Source of the DNA: Accumulibacter sp. | GTDB taxonomy: Bacteria > Pseudomonadota > Gammaproteobacteria > Burkholderiales > Rhodocyclaceae | NCBI RefSeq assembly: GCF_029255125.1 | Contig: NZ_JAPUVR010000063.1 | Location: 1 to 33,045 of the forward strand | Direction of reading: 5' to 3' | Length of the DNA: 33,045 bases | Part shown: one piece after another, positions 24,201 to 32,000 of the stretch | Numbering within the stretch: the first letter of the stretch is position 1 | Layout: every line of letters starts with the position of its first letter | The notes under the pieces: generated by a model | The model's database searches: none | Told to the model about the DNA's origin: nothing | Seen by the model: only the letters and a program-made list of their open reading frames with translations | Translations under genes and position numbers: made by a program

Positions 24201-26794
24201 CCCACCTCGACATCACGGCCGCGACGACGCGCGTCGTCGATCGGAATACGCTGGCGGTGCAGATGCAGACGGGTGATACCCACCTGCAGGTGCTCGCCGG
24301 CAGCCTCGAACTCGCCGGCAGCGCGAGCAATCTGGTCGTCGCCAGCGCGGGCCCGGTCAGCCAGTCGGCGCCGCTGAACGTCCCCGGAGTCGTGACGATC
24401 AGCGCACCCGGGCAAAGCGTGCTGCTCGACTTGCCGGCGAACGACTTCGGTCGCGTCGACATCAGCGCGGGAACGACGCGCATTGTCGACCGGGACACGC
24501 TGGCCGCACAACTGCAAAGCGGCGAGACGACGATCGATCTGCTCGCCGGCGATCTGCAACTGGCCGGCAGCGCGGCGCGCCTGATCGCCAACAGCGTCGG
24601 TGGCGCGCTCACCAGTCTGACCGCGGTGCTCGCCGGCGATGCCGTATTGACCAGTGGCACGGGTGGCGCAATCAGCCACGCGGGGAGCGTCCGCGGTCGG
24701 CTGAGCACCGACACGACCGGCAACACGACGCTCGCCGGAGACTTTGGCAGCCTGCTGGTCAGACGCAGCGCGCAGCTCAGCTTCGGGCCGGGACCGACGC
24801 GCATCGAGGACTCGGCCGAGATCGTCGGGGTGGGCGGGGCGATCAGCCAAACGGCCGCGTTGTCCGTTGCCGGCGGTCCCTTGACGATTCGCGCCGTCGG
24901 GCAGAACGTCGAGCTGGACCATCGCGAGAACGATTTCCAGCGCATCGAGATTGTCGCCGGGACAACGTCGATCACCGATCGCAACGGCTTCCAGGCGACG
25001 CTGCAGACCGGCAACACGACGCTGCGGGCGCTCGCCGGTGCGCTCGACCTGGCCGGCGTGGCGAGCACGCTCGTGGCGCGCAGCGAGGGATCGGCCGGCG
25101 ATCTGACGAGCCGCGTCGCGACGACCGGCGACACCACCTTGAGCACCGGCGGTGGTGCGATCGTCCATGCGGCCGATGTCGGCGGGCGCTTGACGACCAG
25201 CACGCCAGGTCAGACGACGATTGCCGGAACGCTCGATGCGTTGTCGGTCGTTCAGTCCGGCGGGATGATTTTCGGCCGAACCGTGGTCAATAAGGAAGCG
25301 ACGATCAGCGTCGCCGGTCCGCTGACGCAGACGGCCGGGCTGCAGGTCAGCCAGGCAACGACGATCGATGCGGCTGGGTACAGCGTCGCGCTGGGCAGCG
25401 CCGACAACCGCTTCATCGGCGGTTTGCGGCTGATCGCCGGGGAGAGCGAAGTGCGGACCGGTGGCGCGCTGACGGTGCTGCTCGACACCGGCAGCACGCA
25501 GCTCGCAGCCGAACGCCTGCAGCTTGCCGGCCGGATGCGCGTGCAGCCGGCGCTGCGCTCGCGTCTGATCAGCGCAACGACGGTCGAGCTCGGCCAGCTC
25601 TCTCTGGAGGGTGCCGGGGTCGTAGACCTTGTCGCGAACCAGGCGGAAATGCCGGCGTTCCTGGTTCCCAAGGTCTCCGTGCAGGATGCCAGCGGGCGGC
25701 CGGCGCCGCTCGCGGTCTACGGTAGCAGCATCTACCAGACGGCTGGCAGCGTGCTGCAGAGTGCGCCCGAGGTGAGCCTCAACCTCGTCGCCCGACGTGC
25801 GTCGATCGACCTGACCGCCGGCGCCAGCGCCGCCAGCGTGCTGGCCGGGCAGGAGCCGCTGGGCAAGAGCGGGCCAGGCGGGCTGATCGAGGTCTATTCA
25901 TCGCCGCAGGAGAGGCTCGCGCCGGCGCATCCGAATGGTCTGACCAATCGCCTGCAAGGCCCGCTTTCGGCGGTTAGCGAAGTCGATGCCACGCAGTCAA
26001 GCAACCGGAAGAGCGTCGTCGCCATCGCCTCGGATAGCCTCTCGATCGCCACGACGCCAGTGCCAGCGCTCGACGCCGATACGGTTCTGCTGCTCGCACG
26101 GACGATTCACGGCGGTGGCGGCAAGATTCAGACGCACGTCGGGGCAAGCCAACTGCGCGACGGGCGAAACATCGCCACCGACCCCGAACAACGCGACGAC
26201 AACGCGTTCTCTATACTGCCGTCGATTTTCGTGATCGCCGATGTCAACGCCACTCCACCGGTCGGCAGCCCGCGCGGTTTCTACTTCGGCGACCTTGGAT
26301 CGCCGATCTCGCTCAGCTTTGGCGCCGTCGGCGGAGTAGCCAACAACAGTTCGCTGCAGACGATCGCCGCCGACCCGTTCAAGCAGGACGCGTCGAGTGG
26401 CGATGTCCCGATCTACTTCGCCACGACCGCTCCCGGCGGAGTCGACCCGGCTGGCGTCGTCGCCCGCCGCCTGGTCTATCCGTCATCGCTTGCGCCGACG
26501 GCCGTTCGTCAGGTCATCATCGACGGCTTCAGAATCGAGGATACGTCGGCCTACGGCGCAGTCCAGTCCGGCCTTGCCGAGGTGCTGAACCAGGTGCGTC
26601 GGGAGCAGTTGGAGAGCGGCTACTCGAATGAGAACGTCGCCGCCCAATTGCGCAAGGGCGTGATCACTGAAACGCGTGTCGGGCAGGCGGCGGTGAATCG
26701 CTTCCAGGGCGTGTCTGGCGTGCCGAGCTGCGTCGGCTTGGCGATCGATGAGCAACTCGCCTGCGCCCAGCCGCCCGGAGGCAGCCAGCCGTGA
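18209..26794 (+). CDS. TpsA filamentous-haemagglutinin-type exoprotein with PATR repeats
   Basis: TpsA proteins are exported by their TpsB and fold outside as long beta-helices, commonly serving as adhesins. This one has 2861 residues. The ATG at 18209 is chosen for GGGGAGG just upstream; earlier in-frame ATGs lack good sites. A long signal peptide ends about residue 48 (SALA). The TPS secretion domain spans about 50-300, with DWRSFNVAANESVRFNQPS and FLINPAGVYFG (near 130). From about residue 660 to 1650 run roughly nine autotransporter-associated beta-strand (PATR) repeats of the form GxGxLxLxGxxxYxGGTxxxxGxL. A second repeat family occupies about 1980-2445. The C-terminus is unlike the body and has cysteines at 2841 and 2852 only 10 residues from the end. 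There is no autotransporter barrel, so export must depend on the upstream TpsB. The ligand is unknown. Confidence 0.92.
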   Translation: MTKQTQYPQRAQPFAANAAICREQAPSSSALHPLAWAILLAFAGSALALPSDPLLVAGQATVSRSGPAALLVNQSSAKAALDWRSFNVAANESVRFNQPSASALTVNRVTGNDPSQILGQISAPGSVFLINPAGVYFGASAVVHVGNLIAGTLSANPRELLDGRLSFSSAPGAVAVVRNDGRIETPVGGSVSLLGTQVINAGSISTPGGTTGLIAGERIVVDFHGDGLVRYQVDAAAARALVHHQGRIEADGGRVALQASAREALVDTVLNVDGIVRARGARLRNGEIFLDAGASGVLSVSGQLDAAGAEPGASGGQVSVLGEKVGLFAGARIDASGDTGGGRVLVGGDYQGQGGQRNARQTYVGPDVRIVADALVSGDGGRAIVWADDWTRFSGAISARGGERRGDGGFVEVSGKNRLHFDGRVDTSAAHGRGGSLLLDPSDLYVGGAQQPGETSLTVNPFVALDPADPAALAGYFVSTASFSSDTRYTLQASRNIYLRENVSFGTSGTGSPASSVTITAGNQIDAGGFRLATAGGALTLSAAAVVAPGVVDLAGGTLTINLSSPDGSLIQGSPLHTASLVKEGPGRLAFSASNLLLSGGPNGSDLTVNGGTVDLNATTQSIGRLLGTGSVALAGGSLSVNVPAGPLATFGGRIAGAGTLSKSGAGRLLLSGADSVLGGTTIDAGTLEMSGANGATGATQINGGTLKVSGAGSLGAGSVVTLASGVGAEVDISAASQNQEIAGLSGGAASGAPSSAGKVVLGERTLTVRVPEGSALDFAGTISGGSNGSLSKDGAGTLRLQGANAYRGTTRVSDGILALTRSDALHANSALVVDGGALELAGAFTLNTLAGGFSLRGDGAGVGALRLAAAGSAAYFGAITLSGSTRIGVSSGGTLELGGAIAQDVGAAAYVLSKTGTGRLKLSGPTKDYRGGTELIEGSLLTAAADVLPSDGRLSLTGAAALLDLDGKRQHVGTLSGVPGAQVNLGTSGWLYVNQADDAVFAGTLAGSGGNLSKLGNGRLTLTQANTYDGTTTVSQGVLALTQANSLDAQSRLVVASGSVDLAGSFTLNTLNGGLSLAGNGYQGRGALTVGLGPGGAPHQAAYDGPVTLQANASLGGDGSADTLTLRGDISASPSNAGYKLTKLGPATLVLAGAASNFRGGSVVDAGIVRVASARALGSGSAEVKPGASLQIDDVTLLLSGATSKLTLAGSGPDGAGALRASGAAAYHGALVLGADTQIGVAAADATLSLNGGIASTPYGLRKLGDGTLLLGGQAKGYAGGTVVAQGMLSVADWRSLGVGGTVEVLAGAVLQLDNVALAASRNPQIQIAGQGASGSGALIGRANASYDGRVVLATDAGIGVPEANHRLTLSGAIDQLAGGDRALSKLGAGSLRLAGPQKTYQGGTFIVDGTLETGADDVLPAQRALTLSTGSAVLDLQGRDQSIGTLTASEPAARIWLNGGTLTVDQEVPTTFAGQIGENSQVSPLTQGRLIKTGTGQLTLTGDNRYAGGTHLAAGVLSAAHGHALGSGAVNVAAGATLDIHDVTLALAPTAELRLAGVGAGGTVLAAGALTGSGTHAAYHGPLFLASDARINVPQADDTLTLKGAIAGAPAAALSKVGAGQLFVEARGSYTGRTIIEQGVLIAQTSDRVLGSGAVEVKTGGTLRVNNILLGNEVSLLGGSLLVNGAAIIDGALNLAQSTTLSVPTDASLEIRRTLLGGGDDQSLTIDGGGTLKLFGGARNLGSLTLQAVSTLDLGSAQTVSTVGGQTYLGIVRADSATLTSRSGSGAMSLDNAANQLRGSFSVSGGTTHLTTASPALSVALVAGATQVHASNGSLVLSGTADSLRASSTDTLVSSVATLGDSELTAVAAASNRGAIGGDLTIDAGGAIGSSGNVAGQARLLSRGGGAITHAAAVGQRLSSDTTGDTTLAGSLGELQVERTAQLVFGPGTTHIQNAARIELATGAVSQAAALTVGGSLSLRAPGQNVQLADRENDFAHLDITAATTRVVDRNTLAVQMQTGDTHLQVLAGSLELAGSASNLVVASAGPVSQSAPLNVPGVVTISAPGQSVLLDLPANDFGRVDISAGTTRIVDRDTLAAQLQSGETTIDLLAGDLQLAGSAARLIANSVGGALTSLTAVLAGDAVLTSGTGGAISHAGSVRGRLSTDTTGNTTLAGDFGSLLVRRSAQLSFGPGPTRIEDSAEIVGVGGAISQTAALSVAGGPLTIRAVGQNVELDHRENDFQRIEIVAGTTSITDRNGFQATLQTGNTTLRALAGALDLAGVASTLVARSEGSAGDLTSRVATTGDTTLSTGGGAIVHAADVGGRLTTSTPGQTTIAGTLDALSVVQSGGMIFGRTVVNKEATISVAGPLTQTAGLQVSQATTIDAAGYSVALGSADNRFIGGLRLIAGESEVRTGGALTVLLDTGSTQLAAERLQLAGRMRVQPALRSRLISATTVELGQLSLEGAGVVDLVANQAEMPAFLVPKVSVQDASGRPAPLAVYGSSIYQTAGSVLQSAPEVSLNLVARRASIDLTAGASAASVLAGQEPLGKSGPGGLIEVYSSPQERLAPAHPNGLTNRLQGPLSAVSEVDATQSSNRKSVVAIASDSLSIATTPVPALDADTVLLLARTIHGGGGKIQTHVGASQLRDGRNIATDPEQRDDNAFSILPSIFVIADVNATPPVGSPRGFYFGDLGSPISLSFGAVGGVANNSSLQTIAADPFKQDASSGDVPIYFATTAPGGVDPAGVVARRLVYPSSLAPTAVRQVIIDGFRIEDTSAYGAVQSGLAEVLNQVRREQLESGYSNENVAAQLRKGVITETRVGQAAVNRFQGVSGVPSCVGLAIDEQLACAQPPGGSQP
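20180..23160 (+). repeat. PATR-type beta-strand repeats inside tpsA
   Basis: About nine imperfect coding repeats share a pattern such as LSKLGAGSLRLAGPQKTYQGGT followed by a short strand and a spacer of 70-110 residues. Examples lie near 20185, 20580, 20945, 21245, 21625, 21990, 22360, 22680 and 23050. Several spacers also share a second theme: LHANSALVVDGGALELAGAFTLNTL and the parallel LDAQSRLVVASGSVDLAGSFTLNTL. This suggests growth by duplication of two-part units. PATR repeats are usual in type V autotransporters. Confidence 0.7.
24157..25540 (+). repeat. Second coding repeat family inside tpsA
   Basis: Three clear copies and one weak copy of a unit of roughly 55 residues plus a variable spacer start near 24160, 24409, 24898 and 25376. 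The pattern is GQNVxLxxxxNDFxxxDIxAxTTxxxDRxxxxxxxQxGxTxxxxLAGxLxLAGxA. A companion element, GRLSTDTTGNTTLAG, recurs near 23965, 24700 and 25190. The arrangement points to tandem duplication in a beta-helix. Confidence 0.65.
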
Positions 26795-27125
26795 CGAGCA
26801 GCGGGCGCCAGATCGCCGTCCGCGCCCGTGCGGCAGGCGATCGTCGAGTGGATGGCCGGCGTCGGTTCGTACCGCTCCGGACGAAGTCAGCCCGCGCCTG
26901 TCAGTCGGTGGACGCCTGTTGCCGGACGCGCGAAGCGTGCGCCAGATCCGGCGATCGGCGGCGAATTCTTGTTGCTAGGCTCGCGTCGGGCGGCACGCGG
27001 CAGTGCGGCTAGGCCTCGCTCGGATAGCGTGCAAACGGGGTTTCCCGTTCACACGAAGTTGCCTATCGGCTCTGCGCGCTGCTTGCCAAGTCGGATATTT
27101 TCTTGACCCGCTTGCGTCTTTCGGG
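26795..27125. other. Convergent intergenic region between tpsA and hlyD
   Basis: This 331-base stretch separates two converging transcripts. I see no gene; frames here carry arginine- and alanine-rich shadow translations. AACGGG and CCCGTT form a short hairpin around GTTT at 27034-27049, without a T-tract. Confidence 0.45.
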
Positions 27126-27128
27126 TCA
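27104..27128 (-). terminator. Hairpin at the end of the hlyD gene
   Basis: TGACCCG (27104-27110) and CGGGTCA (27122-27128) form a perfect seven-base stem with an 11-base loop. The hlyD TGA stop is itself part of the stem. The minus-strand exit side is A-rich, not T-rich, so a classic intrinsic terminator is not supported. Confidence 0.25.
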
Positions 27129-28490
27129 GCGTTCGCGCCCGGCCTCTTGCCAAGCCTTCTGGACGGGAGACAACAAATACTCCATCACGGTACGTTGTCC
27201 CTGCTGGATCTCTGCGATGACCTGCATGCCGGGTGTCAGGCGCAGGCGGTTGCCATCGGTTTCAAGGTGTTGCGCATCCAGTCGAAGCAATGCCTTGTAG
27301 CGCAGGCCGGCGGTGCCATCGGACAGATCGCTGGCTGATCCTGCCGACTTGCCTGGCGGATCGGCGGCATCGGGTCCGACATGCAGGACGGTGCCATCGA
27401 TCATGCCGTACTTCTGGAAGGGATAGGAAACCAGTTTGAGTTTGACCCGCTGGTCGACATGAACGAAGCCGACATCTTCATTCCTGACCAGCACTTCGGC
27501 CTGCAGCGGTTGATCATGCGGGACGAGCGACATGAGGACGCTTCCCGGCGAAACGACCGTTCCTACCGTATGCGTCGCCAGGTCCTTGATGACACCTCGC
27601 TCGGGGGCGCGCAGGGCGAGCAGGCCCGCCTTGTGTTCGATCTTTGCCCGCTCCTCGGTGAGCTTTCTGAACTGCGATTCGGCTTCGACCCGCTCGTTGT
27701 GCAACTCGCTGCGGTAGTTTGACGTGATCTGCGCCAGCTTCTTCTCGCTGGCGGCGATGGTCGCCTTGAGACTCGCTACGGTGGACTCCTGGGCACGCAT
27801 GTCCTGTTCTTTCTCGATGCGGTCACGCTGCTTCTCGTCGACCGCCAGCGTGCTGTAGAAGCCGTCCTGGCCCAGTTTCTCGAAAGCGGCGGCGCTCTTG
27901 CGGTAAGTGGGTACCGTGTCCCGCAGCTTGCGTGCCAGCTCTTCCGACGCCTGCAAGTCGTGCCGGGTCTTGGCGAGAATGGCCTGTTCCTGGGCCAGTG
28001 CATCCTGATAGGCCTGCCGATGCGCTGCGTATTGGTTGGCGACCTGGGCGTAGATTTCCGGCGCATCGGCCGCTTCGCGGCGCATCGGCAACCCGGCGAG
28101 TTCAGCGTCGATGCGCCGCAGTTGCAGGCGCTTGAGTTCGTGCTCGTGGCGCAGCGTGCGCGCGTCGGCTTCGGTCAGCTTGGCGTCCATGCGCATCAGG
28201 ATCTGACCGGCTTCTACCGACTGACCTTCGCGAATCAATATCTCCTGAACGATGCCGGCCTCCGCCGGCTGGACAATCTTCACGTAGGTCTGCGGCACCA
28301 GCCGCCCCTCGGCCGAGGCGACGATATCGAGTTTTCCGAAGGTCGCCCAAACGAGCAGGATGGCGAAGAGGGCGGCCACGCAGTAGAGGACCGTGCGCGG
28401 TAATCGTGCCGGCGGGCTCTCCTGGATGGACAGCAGGCCGGGAGCAAAATCGAGCACGTCGCTCGACAGCGGTTTTACCGCTGAGCGCAT
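27126..28490 (-). CDS. HlyD-family membrane-fusion protein, type I secretion
   Basis: HlyD-type adaptors link an inner-membrane ABC exporter to TolC. The 454-residue protein has a cytoplasmic N-tail, one membrane segment (about 33-52, TVLYCVAALFAILLVWATFG), then the lipoyl-type half-motif DIVASAEGRLVPQTYVKIVQPAEAG. A long coiled-coil hairpin (about 105-290, rich in E, K, Q and A) follows, then the second lipoyl half (LALRAPERGVIKDLATHTVGTVVSPGSVLM) and a beta-barrel. It ends with LRLTPGMQVIAEI and RTVMEYLLSPV, the HlyD-family C-terminal signature. Length is typical (HlyD has 478). The ATG is 10 bases after the stop of the HlyC-like gene. The matching ABC transporter is not in the window, so the functional partner is unknown. 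Confidence 0.94.
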   Translation of the reverse strand: MRSAVKPLSSDVLDFAPGLLSIQESPPARLPRTVLYCVAALFAILLVWATFGKLDIVASAEGRLVPQTYVKIVQPAEAGIVQEILIREGQSVEAGQILMRMDAKLTEADARTLRHEHELKRLQLRRIDAELAGLPMRREAADAPEIYAQVANQYAAHRQAYQDALAQEQAILAKTRHDLQASEELARKLRDTVPTYRKSAAAFEKLGQDGFYSTLAVDEKQRDRIEKEQDMRAQESTVASLKATIAASEKKLAQITSNYRSELHNERVEAESQFRKLTEERAKIEHKAGLLALRAPERGVIKDLATHTVGTVVSPGSVLMSLVPHDQPLQAEVLVRNEDVGFVHVDQRVKLKLVSYPFQKYGMIDGTVLHVGPDAADPPGKSAGSASDLSDGTAGLRYKALLRLDAQHLETDGNRLRLTPGMQVIAEIQQGQRTVMEYLLSPVQKAWQEAGRER

Positions 28491-28500
28491 CCGACCGGCC

Positions 28501-28989
28501 TCAGTGTGTGGTCGGCGGCGCGGCCGGCGGCCATTCGCGTAGCGTCATCGCGCCGGTCCTGGTGGGGTCGGGCAGCAGGGCCGAGACCTTCCTGCCGGCG
28601 AACATCGTCTTGCGCAGTTCGTCGAGCGTTTCCTCCAACTGTCCGAAGGGGGCGACGGCATCGATGATCCACACGTGCTCGCCACATTTCCATTCGTGCG
28701 GCGCGATCCTGGGCTGAATGGAACGTAGTCGGGCGTCGACCTGATCATTGACCAAAGCCCAGGTGACAAAGGCGTAGGGCAGCCCACGCTGGGTGTAGAG
28801 TCGGCATTGGTCGAGCACGATGGGCGGCAGGACCGCCCAGTCGGTATCGCCGAGGAACATGAATTTCTTTACCGGATCGCGCGCATAAAGCCACAGCGCT
28901 GGGCCGAGTATCGGCAGTTTGGCGAGCGACTCGCGCGCCTGTTCGAGCGCTGCGAGCGCGGTTTCGGTTGTCTTGTCGGTCATGGTCAT
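28501..28989 (-). CDS. HlyC-like toxin-activating acyltransferase homologue, catalytic His apparently replaced
   Basis: HlyC-type enzymes transfer fatty acyl groups from acyl carrier protein to lysines of RTX toxins. The 162-residue product matches the family: LGPALWLYARDPVKKF, DTDWAVLPPIVLDQCRLY, LPYAFVTWALVNDQVDARL, and WIIDAVAPFG, whose Asp corresponds to the conserved Asp92 of HlyC. In HlyC the first segment is SSPLHRNW with catalytic His23; here the aligned residue is lysine (DPVKKF), and no other histidine is nearby. Activity is therefore doubtful, or depends on another residue. The gene lies 15 bases after the RTX stop and 10 before hlyD. Two ATGs (28989, 28983) are possible and neither has a strong ribosome site, so coupling to the RTX gene is likely. 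The family call is mine from motifs. Confidence 0.85.
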   Translation of the reverse strand: MTMTDKTTETALAALEQARESLAKLPILGPALWLYARDPVKKFMFLGDTDWAVLPPIVLDQCRLYTQRGLPYAFVTWALVNDQVDARLRSIQPRIAPHEWKCGEHVWIIDAVAPFGQLEETLDELRKTMFAGRKVSALLPDPTRTGAMTLREWPPAAPPTTH

Positions 28990-29004
28990 TCTCGGTGGTC
29001 GGTT

Positions 29005-32000
29005 TCAGGCGAGACGGTAGGCGCAGACGGTGGCATCGAAGCGGTGGCCGACGGCCTGTGCCTGACTGCCGAAGTGGGGATCCTTCAAGGTCTCCTGGGC
29101 GATGGCGAGCGAGATGGCGGATTCGCTGCCGAGGGCGTAGCGGGTCGCCAATTCGCCGCCCAAGGCAGCCGATGCGCTGCGGCTCAGGTGCGCGTCGAGC
29201 AGGCCGTTCATCAGGCGCCATTGCGACAACTTCGGGTTGGCCGTGCGCGCGGCGTCGAACTGCTGAACCAATGCCTTGAAGTCGTAGGTGTCGACCTGCC
29301 AGCCGGTGGGCCGGGTTTGCGCGAAGCCGAAGTACGGCACCGCCTCGACGACCTGCACCCGGTCCACGCTCTGGTTGCCGGTGGAGGCGTACCAGTCCTT
29401 GAGTGTGATCTGGTGGCTGCCACCGGTGCCAAGAACGAGATCAGAGCCGGTCTTCTTGAAGACGAGGTCGCTTTCTTCGATGCCGCCACCGAGCGACAAG
29501 GTGTTCGCGGCGCCGAGGCTGGGCAGGACGATGTCACGACCGTCGCCCCAGTTGAAGGCCATGATGTTCTTGCCCCCACCGGCCTGGATCGTGTCGTCGT
29601 GCCTGCCGCCGGCGATGAAATCGTTCCCCGCACCGGCTTCGATCTGATCGTTCTGGGTGCCGCCAAAAAGGGCATTGTTGCCCCCCAGGTCGCGCAGGGT
29701 GTCGCGACCATTCGATCCGGCCAGGACGTCGAGGCCGCAGCCGCCGTCGAGCGTATCGTTGCCGCTGCCACCCTGCAGGTAGTCGTTGCCGCCTTTGCCC
29801 TGAACCGTGTCGCCACCGGAACATGCATAGACGATATCGTTGCCGCTCCCTGAGCGGATCAGGTTCTGACGCGGGCCAGCGACGATGATGTCGTCGTCGC
29901 GGCCGGTCGTGAGGGTGCTCGTCCACGGGGTGCCGTAGGTGAAGCGCGTTTTTATCCGCAGATCGTCGAGTGTCTTGAGGCTGCCGTCGGCAAACTGAAA
30001 TTTTTCGATGGGCGAGGTGATCTGACCGCGGCGATCGACGGTGACGGTGAAGTCGAAACCCTGATCGGCCTGTTCGCAGCCGCCGGCATTCAATATCCGT
30101 AGCTGCGCGGTATGGACGCCGTTGGTCTCGGTGATGCGCAAAGCGACGTTATCGAGAGAAAGCCCGGTGGCGAAGCGCACGGTATCGGTGCCGGAAACGT
30201 CGTCGATCGTGTCGAGCCCGTCGCCGAGCTTGAGGAGATAGGTGTCGTTCCCGCTGCCGCCGATCAGAACGTCGTTGCCTTGGTCACCCTCGAGCGTGTC
30301 GTTGCCGCCACCGCCCGCGAGGGCGTTGTTACCGGCATTGCCGGTGAGCGTATTGTCGGCGGCATTGCCGCTCGCATCGAGATTGCCGTTGCCGGTCAGG
30401 ATGAGGTTCTCGACGTGTTCCGGCAGCACGTAAGCGACGCTGGCGTAGATCGTGTCGATTCCGTCATCGAACGCCTCGGTGACCGTATCGCCGGCATTGT
30501 CGACGAAGTAGTCGTCGTTGCCTGCGCCGCCGGCCATGCTGTCGGCACCGGTGGCGCCGTTGATGAGGTTCCGGCCGCTGTTGCCGATCAGTGTATTGGC
30601 GAGTTCGTTGCCGGTGGCGTCGAGGTCGGCCGAGCCGGTCAGCGTCAAGTTTTCGACATGGGCGGACAGCGTATGGCTCACGTTGGCGAATACCGTGTCG
30701 CTGCCTTCCTGCGCGTTTTCGGTCACGGAATCCAGGGCATGGTCAACGCGGTAGGTGTCGTCTCCGTTGCCGCCGAACATTGCGTCGGCGCCAAGACCGC
30801 CATCGAGGCGATTGCTGCCGCCGTTGCCGATGAGGGTGTTGTCCAGCGCGTTGCCCGTTGCGTCGATCGCCGCGTCGCCGGCCAGCGTCAGGTTTTCGAC
30901 GTGTTCCGGCAGGACGAAGCTGAGTGCGGCGAGCACGGAATCCGTACCTTCGGCAAAGAACTCGCGCACCATGTCGCCCAGGTCATCGACGAGGTAGGTG
31001 TCGTCGCCGGCGCCGCCCAGTAGCGCATCGGCACCGGCCCGGCCGTCAAGCCGGTTGGCACCGGTGTTGCCGGTCAGGACATTGCTCAAGTCGTTGCCCG
31101 TGGCGCTGAGGTCGTCGCTTCCCGTCAGGGTGAGGTGCTCGAGGTTGGCCGACAGGGTGTAGCTTACGCTGGCGAATACCGCATCGGTTCCGGCATCCGC
31201 CGCTTCGCTCAGGCTATCGCCGGCGTTGTCGACGAGATAGCTGTCGTCTCCCGCGCCGCCGATCAGCGTATCCGCCCCTGAGCCGCCGTCGAGTGTGTTG
31301 TTGCCGGCGTTACCGACGATCAGGTTATCGAGTTCGTTGCCAGTTCCATTGAGGTCGCTGGTCGTGTTCAGGGTGAGGTTTTCGAGGTTCGCGCCGAGGT
31401 GGTAATCGATCGCGCTGAGCACGGTATCGATTCCTTCGGCGGCGTTTTCGCTCACGCTGTCGCCCGTTTGGTCGACGACGTAGGTGTCGTTGCCGCGTCC
31501 GCCGGCGAGCAGATCGGCGCCGGCACCGCCGTCGAGGCGGTTGTCGCCGGCGTTGCCGGTCAGGTGGTTGTCGAGTTCGTTGCCGGTGGCGTCGATCGCG
31601 TCGTTGCCGGTCAGGATCAGGTGTTCGAGGTGCGCGGCCAAGGCGTAGCTGACGCTGGCCTTGACCGTGTCGCTGCCTTCGTCGGCCTGTTCGAGCAGCG
31701 TGTCGCCGGCGTTGTCGACGCGGTAGGTGTCGTCTCCCGCGCCGCCGATCAGCGTGTCGGTACCCAGCGCACCGTCGAGCGTGTCGTTGCCGGCATCACC
31801 CGTCAGCGTGTTGTTGCCGCGATTGCCGACGAGAACGTTGCTCGCCTGGTTGCCGTGCCCGGTGAGGTTCGCCGACCCGGCGAGGCTCAGGTTTTCGAGG
31901 TGGGCACCGAGGGTGTAGTCGTCGAGCGTGGTGCGGACGCTGTCCTGGCCTTCGTTCGCCCATTCGGTCACCGTGTCGGACGCGTCGTCGACGACGTAGG

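Noticed and set aside
21434-25168. A 1244-codon open frame on the minus strand opposite tpsA
   Set aside because: It lies wholly inside the repeated coding part of tpsA. Its translation is arginine- and glutamine-rich with no recognisable domain, as expected opposite a GC-rich, repeat-rich gene with few stops.
26748-27106. Small plus-strand frames after tpsA
   Set aside because: They have shadow-like arginine-rich composition, no good ribosome site and no family resemblance.
30112-31023. Valine- and alanine-rich plus-strand frame opposite the RTX repeats
   Set aside because: Its regularity copies the 243-base repeat of the RTX gene on the opposite strand.
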